Source: Pocillopora verrucosa (lineage: Eukaryota > Cnidaria > Anthozoa > Scleractinia > Pocilloporidae). From it: a DNA stretch of 64,000 nucleotides. The position numbers were made by a program, and so were the translations under genes. How positions within the stretch are numbered: position 1 is the stretch's first letter; each line of letters opens with the position of its first letter. The notes beneath the pieces were generated by a model. It did no database searches. It was not told the DNA's origin and saw only the letters and a list, made by a program, of their open reading frames with translations. This document shows, in pieces, positions 23,360 through 33,300 of this stretch. Where the stretch lies: assembly GCF_036669915.1 (NCBI RefSeq), contig NC_089318.1:21816755-21880754 (forward strand), written 5' to 3'.

Positions 23360-24993
23360 GTCGATGGCATACTCGTGACTCTTAAAAAAGCGGCATGTTA
23401 GATGGACCCAGTCCACCAGGGTTGACCATGCTGAACAAGAACGCTTGAGAGCTTCTTACCCATCCACCGGCACCTGCTTGTGAGTCAGAGACGATGCTTC
23501 AAAATTGTTATTTGCATTAGAGGACATGAATAATATAAATATAATTTTTGGAATAATAAATCAATACATTTGCTGGAAAAGCGGCTGTATCACAATTAAA
23601 CATGTTATATTTAAACCGGTTTTAACTCAATGAAAATCAGAAACGCTTCACTAGAGAGCTGGTTTTCCTATAGGTTTCAAGTAGTTACTAACTTGCGTTT
23701 TCAATGTGCTGAGTTTAAGGCCGACAAACACCGGTTTAAGAAGTCTCTATGAAGAAAAACAATTTCAAACCTTGTTTAACAAAACTACTTTAAAACATGT
23801 TTAAGCTCTAGTGTGAATGGGCTTTAGTTTTCCTTGCCATTGGTTTTGCTCAGACGTCTCATTATTTCAGCTTTGGCCATGGGAAGAGATGTAAAACATA
23901 CATGTCTACAAGATTTTTTAAATGCTGCGAACTGGCGAAGTGTCGAGACAAGTGGTGATGTGAATGACTTAAAGAATGTTTAGAAGATCTTAGACAAGGC
24001 ATTATACTCAATAAGCACTAAATTCAGACATTGGACAATTACGTATTCTAACTGGGTTAACGCACCAGTCTCACTGGGTAAAATGACCCTTGTAACATTA
24101 TTCCACTAAGAAAACTAGAATATTTCGAAAATGTGGATAAAACCTCAAATGATGTGGTTGAATAATTTTTTGGGTATTGAAACTGACACGCTTTTGAGGG
24201 GGTCTGATCTAGGAGAGGGGCCCGGGGGGAGGGACTCTGGCCGCTATAATACTTACGCCAGCAACGTCGGGCCTCCTTCGCTAAAGAGACATCTCTTGTA
24301 TATAAAACTGATATGTTGTAACTTGTTTCCTATTACCGGTACCGTAACTAAAACATAAAAACAACGCTTCAAGCCTAAAGGCCTAACACGCCTTCAAAAA
24401 TCGTCTTAAACGAGTTCTTGAATCCACCAAAAATGTAATTTCCGCTCTTCACAAGTAGTAAAAAAAAGTAGGCCCTTTGGTGTCACATTTTGAGTGAAAC
24501 GTTCGAGTTTGGAAGCCATCTCGGGAACTCCTGGAGACTACCAACCATTTAACACGCTTAGGTGTTCTTCATTCGCCAGAATCACTGATTCTTCAAAATA
24601 TTTCGGTGCTTTAGATACTAACTCGTCTTGAATCCCTTGGATCTGGTGAAACTTCTTCCGCAAGTTCGTCCAGAAATGTTGCTCATTTTGGCAAAGTTAA
24701 TTTCTAGTGCGGAGATAGTCGAGTATAAACCGGAAGTGTTTCCCATCTCGGTCGATAAAGAAAACTCCGTCTTCTGATGGTTTCACCTCGAACTTCCCGG
24801 AGAACATAGCAGCTAACATCGAGTCTGGATCTTTTGTCAGCGTTTGAAGACTTGTCGTAAAACGGAGGCCGCCAACATAGAGGTTTACAATCGACGAGAG
24901 AGTCTTGTTGCTTCTCGTTGAAATATCTCGCAGGCTTCTCTGATTTGATTTTCAGCGTCTTCAAGAACTTGATTACTTGTTAAATTATTTTCC
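23360..24993 (-). pseudogene. Type B BTB-TLDc pseudogene
   Basis: About 23362-23473 is the first part of exon 2 (AAGCAG acceptor, then reverse-strand ASGWVRS..AFLFSMVNPGG). The rest of exon 2 is lost. The intron (23480-24415) is type B-like. Exon 1 spans about 24420-24993 with ATG at 24993-24991. Lesions seen: fusion of the TLDc end to intron at about 24420, an insertion-like A-tract at 24458-24468, a small deletion after GGATCTGGTGAAACTTCTTCC (about 24650), and a 60-70-bp deletion at about 24900. The BTB core is still readable (MLAAMFSGKFEVKPSEDG). Confidence 0.8.
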
Positions 24994-26192
24994 ATGAGAA
25001 CTTTTTTCACCCCAGCTTTTTCTGGGAACTTATAAATGTTGAAATACTGTTTTAAAGTAGCAAGTCGGGGTTCAAATCAGGAATAAGATCGTGGTCGTTT
25101 GTCAGTAAAACAAGTGATGCGTGACTTGCGATAGCGTGACACGTTTCCTTCTCATCCTAATATTTACAAATGTGAAGAGCTCAGTGAAAGAACACTTTCA
25201 AAACATGCCTAAGTTGTTTTCATTGACTTGATTTCTAGATGTTATTTATCAAAGAACTGCGCCCGTCACTTATAGCTACTTATCCGCGCAAAACTGTGAG
25301 CGCAAGAATGTTCACATTATGCTATTTTGTCCCTTCACATGACCTTAACGAATATTTTCCAGATTATTATGTTTGAGAAAACATAGAGACGTCAAACAGC
25401 GTTCATATTTAGGTTAGTATCACCAATTATATCTCATGTCCGCCATTTGAATCACAATCAGTGTAGGCAGCATTTTCCCGATGAGTTAAGTAGCTTCATG
25501 AATTTAAAGTTTGTTCCTTCAGCAAGAATCGTAATCCAAAGTATGACAATCCATATGAATACACAACCGACAAGTCAACAGTATATTTATTACGTTCCGT
25601 AAAAAAAAAAAACCTACCAAATCCTGATATTTGTTTGTTTTGTTTGATCCGGCTCTTTTCCGCCGGTGAAACGAGTGCACAAATGAAAAAAGTTTATGAT
25701 AACTGAATCGTCTACGGCATTTCTACACATTTATTTTCTTAGAAATTCGAATTGTGTAGAATGGCTCCCGGAATCCACTCAAAATAAAAGTATTGAAAAT
25801 ATTTTGTATCTTACGACGGCTTCTTTTCCGTCAGCCAGACAACTGGAAAGCTTTCCGTATAACCCAATACTATTCTAAAAAAAAGCCGAAGTCAAATTAA
25901 AGGCAATCTACTGTTTTTCCATTGCTTTCTCTGATCCAAGAACAGTATGTATAATGAAGTGTGGAACTTTGCTTGAAAAGATTTCCGTATAGAAATAGTC
26001 TGATGGTATAATATGGATTTCTACGGGAATCTTGTACTTCGCTTTAGTTGCGGCAGGCTGAAGAAAATAATGTATTTCGATGTAGAAATGGAAATAAAAG
26101 TTAACCTTTTAAAAAAGTTATGAGCGAGAAGATCATTCAAATCATTGTGGAGTTTCACCTGCTGGCTTCTCAAATGTTTGTGACGGCTGTCA
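24994..26192. other. Array spacer between type B and type A units
   Basis: The type B upstream block lies at 25090-25145, followed by sequence homologous to 11165-12250 and 36240-37380, ending in the 3' flank of the type A exon 2. I see no gene. The A-run at 25601-25611 is a local expansion. Confidence 0.6.
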
Positions 26193-27326
26193 TTAGCAGA
26201 TTCCAAAGACTTCGAAGTCTGTTACGTTGAAATGTGGAGCTCCCGTGAAGAATGTGTTCTGCTGTCCGGTGGGAAGCTGATACGTGTTGCCGAGATTACT
26301 GTAACTTGAGCCACTTGTGTTTGAGTTAGGTGATATATAAATGTCGTGCCCTCCTCCAAATGTTGGACCATAGTTGCTCTTAGACTTAATGGCATACTGC
26401 TGATTTTTTACAAGAGGCATTTTACACGGTGCCACTCCTTGCGGATTCACTATGCTAAACAAGAATGACTGTGAACAGTGTAAGTAGTCAGCGTGACCTG
26501 TTTCAAAGAAGAAAAAGACAAAAATATTTTTGGTACAAATTTTGGAATAACTTATATACTCAACAGTCCTAAAGCAGCTTTCCATTATCACCATCTTATC
26601 CTACCGACTCAACCTTTCAAATGTGTTTACTTACTGTTCCATGAGTTTTCCGTGAAGCCTCCAAAAATATTGTTTCCACTTTTCACAATTGTAACCGTGG
26701 GTCCTTTGCTATCACATTTGGCGTGAAAAGCTTGAGCTGTGAAGCCATCTCGAGATGCTTGGAACAGTTGATGCCAACGACTGTATTGAGGCAGCCAACC
26801 AATAAGCTTGCTTTGGTGCTCTTCATTTGTCAGAATCACTGATTCTTCAAAATTCTTCGGTGCTTTAGGCTTCAACTCTTCCAGAATTCCTTGGATCTGG
26901 TAGAACTCAGCTTCATCTGAAAGTTCTTTCAGAAATGTTGCTCCTTCCGGTAAAGTCAACTTACCATTGCGAAGATAATTAAGTATAAACCGGAAGTGAG
27001 TTCCATCTCGGTCGATGAAGAAAGCGCCGTCTTCACAAGGTTTCATTTCAAACTTCCCAGAAAACATGGCTGCCAGCATCGAATTTGGATCCTTGGTAAT
27101 CGTTTGAAGACCGTTGTGAAGCGATGACCCCCGACATTTAGATGTATAGTTGAGGAAAAGTGAACATGTTCCAACTTCTTCGACATGGCATCGATCGCTT
27201 CCTGCTCTTGGCGAAGTCTAGCTGCTTCTCGCTGAAATATATCGCAAACTTCTTTGTAGTGATCTTCTGCAGCTTCCAGACCTTGTTTTTGTTGTTTCTG
27301 CCCCTTCGCAGAGGCTTTTTACTTAT
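26193..27326 (-). pseudogene. Type A BTB-TLDc gene with lost start and a frameshift
   Basis: Exon 2 (26193-26497) and most of exon 1 (26635-27079 open) are intact with good splice signals and a short 137-bp intron, as in the 765-1910 gene. The usual ATG has become ATA (27326-27324). One base is missing at about 27110-27113, inside the FTTSLQTL motif of BTB (CAACGGTCTTC on the coding strand). Everything downstream of the shift reads as normal type A protein (MFSGKFEMKP, FFIDRDGTHFRFILNYL, NIFGGFTENSW, NVTDFEVFGIC). The decay looks recent. A sequencing error could explain the single-base shift but not also the lost ATG. Confidence 0.75.
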
Positions 27327-30300
27327 GGTTGCTTAGAGTACAAACGATATCCTGAAAACGAAAGGAACTCTCTTAACACTCCTGAAAGGCCTGTAACGGG
27401 AGATCAATACGTGGATTAAATAACACGGCTAGATAACACAACGATTCAATCTGACCGTAAATACACAATCAAACACGTGTGCATACATCCGGGATATCTC
27501 AGTTCTTATTGTCATGCACAACCCCATAGAGAATATTAGCAATATTGCCGTGAAGCGCGATAAATGCTGTCCTGCTTATTTAAAAGTAATTTAGTGATTT
27601 TTAAATGACCGGGTACAAACTGTTCGCAATGGCGCAACTTGTGACTATAACCCCACTCCTTGTTTACGAGAAGAAAAATTACTCGCACTCAAAGCAAAGA
27701 CGTACCTGTAAAGGTAATAGCTGTTTCATTTTAAAAGATATCAAGACTGAGCCAGGCCGAGTGCTAAATCCAAAGTATATCATAGTTTCCCCAAATTGGG
27801 TTCATGATTGGCTTTTTAAAAATTGTAAACCATGTTGCTCTTCACCTTCTCTCTATGCGCTGATTTTCGTAAAAAAAGAAAAAAAAGGTTTCTGTTTGTA
27901 CAAAAAGCAGCGCAAAATCTTTAATTAAATCTATCAACACCTGAAAAAATGACATTAATCAGGCGGTACAGAGTTATCTTAAATCAGGCAAGGGCCATTT
28001 CACGTCTTAATCATATAATTACTCTGAATTTCGATTTGATGCGTAGAATAGAGGCGGGGGAAAGATCATTTCATTGTCTGTGAGCATATTTATTTTTCAT
28101 CTGGAGTTTGAAAACATTTACTTCGATTAAGAAAGAACGGAAAAAGATCTTGGTGCGATCCTTGAGGGCACGGCTATGTTCAGGGTGGTTTCCAAACACG
28201 CTTCACGCGCTAATTTTTTTGATGAGTTGATGCACCTATACCGGTCTTCATCTTTTTGGTACTGATATAAGTTGTACGTGTTCATAACAACGCTTACTAA
28301 GACATTCCTTCTCTACAGGGAGCGGTAGCTACTTGATAAAAATATTCATCCCAAGACCTTTTACTTCTGAACCTTTCTAGCCCCGATGTACCCTACATCA
28401 ATCCCGCTCTGGCTCTTCATCCTTTCAAGAGCCAAATCCTTTCGTCGTCTTGTCTGCCTTTGTTTTTTTCGTCACGCAACGGCAACCATTGCATGACAAG
28501 AACACGTTGTGTGACGGGACCAAAGAACGGTTGCGAAGAGGACTACTCACTTCCGCACTCACACTCATCATAAAAACCACTAAGGGATCAGACAGGATGC
28601 AAAGATCGAGCAAGGCGTGATAAGAGCGTGACACCTCCTTTTGCCTTTCCTGTCGGACTTTATTTACGCCTAATTACGTTTAATTAATACGCGTGCCACA
28701 TTTCAATGAAGAGTTCCGTTTGAAAGAAACAAGAGGCGACACGCATTTGAGATGAGTCGATTTCACTAGCGACGGACTTAGGTGGCACAACATGGCTAAT
28801 AAAAAAAATAAAAAAAAGGAAAAAATAAAACATTGTAATAATTATTTGTACCAAAACAATCCCATCACTACAATCTGATTAATATGTATGTTCTTAAATT
28901 TACTCCAAGAAATGCTTGTAACTGCCACTGGCGACTAATACTAGCTAATTCTAGCAATTTTTAACGCGGAACGAAATGACTAGGTACTGTTAAAACTGCA
29001 AATAAAACAGCGAACGAAAACTATTACAATATAAACTAGACTAAATACACAAGGAAAGCTACAACGAAAACAACGAAGAAAACTACATGATACAAAACTT
29101 ACATTTGTTGCGATGTTATAGATCCTGCCTAGTGGCGAACAAACTGCACGAAGCGAAAAGAACAAATATACCAAACCACACTCGACGAAACTACACTGCA
29201 AAACTGCCCCCAAACTACGATGAACAATAGGGTTAAATACGCGCTACGTTACGCAACGTTACGCAATGACACAAAGAAAGCGCACACAAAATTTTACTAC
29301 AATTAGCACTTTTGCACAAGAACAATAAACAAACGAAAAAGAATGTAAGGCGTTGCGATCTACAATGCTATTGTGGCATTTACCAACATATTACCGAAAA
29401 AACCAAGACATGCAAAATCGACCCTCTGTGATCAATCAGGTTGTAAAACTTATCAATGCATCTCACGCGGGTGATTAATTCTTAAACTAAGATTGAAGAG
29501 TGGCTTTTGAGAAATTGTGCTTTTAGGTCTTGTGCTTAACTATTTTAAATGACTAACGACTAAAATGTTTCTTATATTTGTGACAAATTTTGATTCAAAT
29601 GGATGTAAGTCTCTTCCAGTTTCCAGGCAGAACTCCAGGCAGCACCCCAAACAGTCCACCAACATAACGCCTGATGTTATTGAGACTAAGTTTATGGTTG
29701 AGTTCTAAAATGAAAAAGTGACATGGGTATGTAAAGCTATGTTCAAACTAAAAGGGAGTTAGAATGATACACAGTTGCAAGTCAGAAAAAGAAATGAAGT
29801 GAAATAAACGATGTTTTCTGCCACAGCTACATAAATCTCAACTAAGCCATCCTCGATGCGTGTTTTAAAGAACGTAACACTCTTTTACAGTTATCCGTTA
29901 AGAAGGTTTAGATCTTCGAAAAACCCAACAAAACAAAACAATTAAAAAGAAAAAAATAACCAAACCAAAAGAACGAAATAGTGAACGCCCATGACACCTT
30001 AGTCTTGGTGCAATTTAGGTATAAAATTTATGATCTGATGGTTACGAATCAGAGTGGCCCACTGATTTAGTTCTATATCAGCCTCAAACACCCCACTTTG
30101 GTTCCAGTAAATAAGATAGCAACGATAAGGCAGTGTGTGAGTTGACCTTGTGTTTCCTGAAGGGGAGCAGGGGGGTGGGGGGGAATAATTTGCTGACCTT
30201 GTGACGATTAGAGCGAGACGGTTCTCTATAAGCTGGCGAGAAATGAGAAATCGAATAATGGTGAAGCCGATAAGCTGACCTGCAACAACACTAAGGGGCC

Positions 30301-30399
30301 TTTTTCTAAAAGTAATGATTATGAAACACATAAATTACAGCTCTCAGGACATTTTACTTTTTTTTATAGCCCCTCATATGGGAAGGAATATTTGGTTTG
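27327..30399. other. Array spacer with two local insertions
   Basis: This is the type A upstream flank (27327-27380 and 27546-27930, like 1911-2340), then sequence matching 2350-3800. An extra stretch of about 150 bp (about 27390-27545, starting TGTAACGGGAGATC) is absent from the homologous sites at 1950 and 8610, as is the insertion at 28917-29375. The frames at 27605-27928 and 28425-28634 are not conserved in the paralogous spacers. An A-rich tract lies at 28798-28825. Confidence 0.55.
28917..29375. mobile_element. About 460-bp insertion relative to paralogous spacer
   Basis: The spacer reads AAGAAATGTTTATGTGGCAA at 3162-3181. Here AAGAAATGCTT and TTGTGGCATTTACC are separated by about 460 bp. 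AATGCT occurs at both edges and may be a target-site duplication. The insert contains a run of CG-containing near-repeats around 29236-29266 (CTACGTTACGCAACGTTACG). I see no clear terminal inverted repeats and no coding sequence, so the class is unknown. Confidence 0.5.
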
Positions 30400-33300
30400 T
30401 TATTTGTGAAGTCCAAACACCTCGTAATCTGTAACTGTAAAATGTTTTTCTCCCGCGAGGAATGTTTTAGCATTCTGTCCTGTGGGACACCGATACGAGC
30501 AGCCTGAGATAGTGTGACTATCATAATTGATATTTGCATTTCCTGATATATGTAAGTCATGCCCTGCACCAAACGTCGGTCCGTAGTCTGCTTTACAGAA
30601 GATAGCATGTTCGTGACTCTCAATTAAAAGCGGCATTTTAGTTGGACCTAGTCCACTAGGGTTGATCATGCTGAACAAGAACGCTTGTGAGCATCTTACC
30701 CATCCACTGGCACCTGTACATGTTTATAAGTGAGAGATGATGCTTCAGAATTGTTATTTGCATTAGAGAACATGAATAATCTAAATGTAATTTTTGGAAT
30801 AAGAAATCAATACATTTGCTAAAAAAGTGGCTACATCATGATTAAATATGTTTTATTTAAACCGGATTTAACTCAATGAAAATGAGAAACGGTGAACTAG
30901 AAAGCTGGTTTTCCCATAAGTTTCAGCTAGTCACTAACTGGTATTTTCAATGGGCTGAGTTTAAGGCCGACAAACTTCAGTTTAAGAAGTTTCAAACAAT
31001 TTCAAACCTTGTTTGGAAAAACAACTTTGAACATTTTTAAGCTTTGGTGTGAATAAGGTTTTGGTTTTCCCAGCTATTGGTTTTACTCAGGCATCTCATT
31101 GTTGTAACTTTGGGAAGAAATGCAAAACATACATGTCTACAAGGTTTTTTGATTGCTGCGAATTGTCGAGACAAGTGATGACTTGAATAGCTTATATATC
31201 TCGACATACGTAATCGTTTTCAGTCTCGTCGGCCAGAAAACAAAGAACGTTTAGACAAGGCATTATGTTCAACAAGCACTAAATTCAGACATTGGGTCAT
31301 TACACATCCCAGCTGTGTTATCGCGCCAGTCGCACAGGGTAACATGGCCCTTTTAACATTTTCCCACCAAGGTAATAAGAATATTTCGAAAATATGGATA
31401 ATATTGACAACACCGAGTCTCCTTCGTTAACCTAAGAAACACCTCCAGTATAAGAAACTACCCTTGCGAAATGGCTTTTGGAATTCCTAGGAATTCCTAG
31501 GAATAAAGGTGTGAATTTTCACAGTAAATTCGGACTGGGAATTCCTAGGAATTCCTAGGAATTCCCAACCATAACTCTGGTTCTAAAAACCTAGAAATTC
31601 CTAGAAATTCCCAGAAATTCCCAGAAATTCCTAGGAATTCCAACTCAGAGAACCAATGACTTTCCCTGAAAAGCTGTAAATCTAAAAAATTCCTAGGAAT
31701 TTCTGGGAATTTCTGGGAATTTTTGGGAATTTTTAGGAATGTTTCAGAATTACTGGGAATTTTAAGTAAAAATTTGAGGCTAATGATATAAAATAAATAC
31801 TTTAAATTAAAAAAACCCAGCTAAAATTCAAGTATTCAATGAAATTTATTTAGAAGCTTAATTTAAGGCTTACATGTAAAATATTTTTGATTAATTATTA
31901 ACATCAATGTGTGGTAATATTAGGATGGAATTTGATTTATTTTTCTTTTCTTGAAAACTTCATACGGATTAATCCTCAATTACAGCTATTCATATAAAAT
32001 AGTTCTAATCAATCATTAAATTTGGTTTGACACAAATTGTGAATAAAATCTGTTGATTCTTTTCCATAAAATACAATATCTTAAGTTATATTTGAAAACC
32101 AAGCACTCTTGGGAGTGAAGGGGCTAATTACAGACAAATAAAATTGATTTTTTGATTAAAATCTTGTTGTAACCGTAACAATAAATTAGAATGAAGTTAT
32201 CCTAAACTGCAAACTTAGCTGCTGTTTGTACTGTTTGTATTTTTTTCCTGGGCTCACAATGAGTTGGCCTTGAATGAGGTTGTCAACAAGAACCTTGACC
32301 ATTTTGTATCTGGATTCCTTGACATCTGAATTTGAAAAAAAATAATATCTTAAAATATGTATATTTAAAGCTCAGACCAGGCTTTTAAGATGGCTATGAG
32401 GAAAAGGGCATTCATTGGATTCTCAAATTGAGAAATCTCTGTTATATTGAGTGACTTTCATATTGGAGTTAGTACATCTCTCTCATGGATTTTACTAAAA
32501 AAGGGCTGAATACATTATTTTGTTTTTACTAAGGAGGGCTTCTTTATGTACTAAGGTTTGTTTAATAACAGTTCCTATTTTGAATCTTGAATGTTCCCAA
32601 ACGTGACTAGAGGAATCTTGAAACCTTACTGATAGGTTTATTTAATTGTAAAGCATAATAAGCTTAAGAAACTGCGGCATGCAAGTGACCGATTCGATTC
32701 TCAGAATTATTCTAGTTTCAGTTGCACCGAGCGTTATGTAAGCTTAATTCAACCCGCTACATCTATTCTTTTATAAGATTTTGATCACGTAACGAATATC
32801 GCAATTTTTACTCACCACAAACTTTCAAAATCGTAGCTTTACAGACGGCCATTCGACCCTTGTTTGTACCAGTCAATATGTCAACTGTCGTCCCTTCTTT
32901 TAACTCCACGGCGCCAACGACTTTCTTTTCTTTTACAACACTCACGCTATTCTCGTTTTCCCATTGAACCACAATAAAAGCTATCTTTAGAAATGTTATA
33001 TTAAGCAAAACAGTTGAGAAAAGCGATCAACCGATGAAAAGTACATTCAAAGATGAGCGCCAAATGGAGTCTTCTTTGTTTCCGATCACGGGCATGATCA
33101 CGTGGATCTTTTAGGACTTGTCATTGGCTAGCAGAGAGAATCCGCTGGCTTGCCGATTGCAGTGTTAGGAGAAGTGCCCAACTTTATTCTGACTTCTCCG
33201 ACCGGTTCTCTGCTTCTAGAAGATGGATAGCTTGGTGATATAAATAAAGATGTGAGCTCACTCTATGTAGAAACAATCGACAAGAATCGATCGTATTACA

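Noticed and set aside
27605..27928. 107-codon plus-strand frame in the spacer
   Set aside because: The homologous spacers at 2030-2340 and 8660-8830 do not preserve the frame.
28980..29213. 77-codon hydrophobic minus frame (possible membrane protein)
   Set aside because: It lies inside an insertion of low complexity and has no paralogue or motif.
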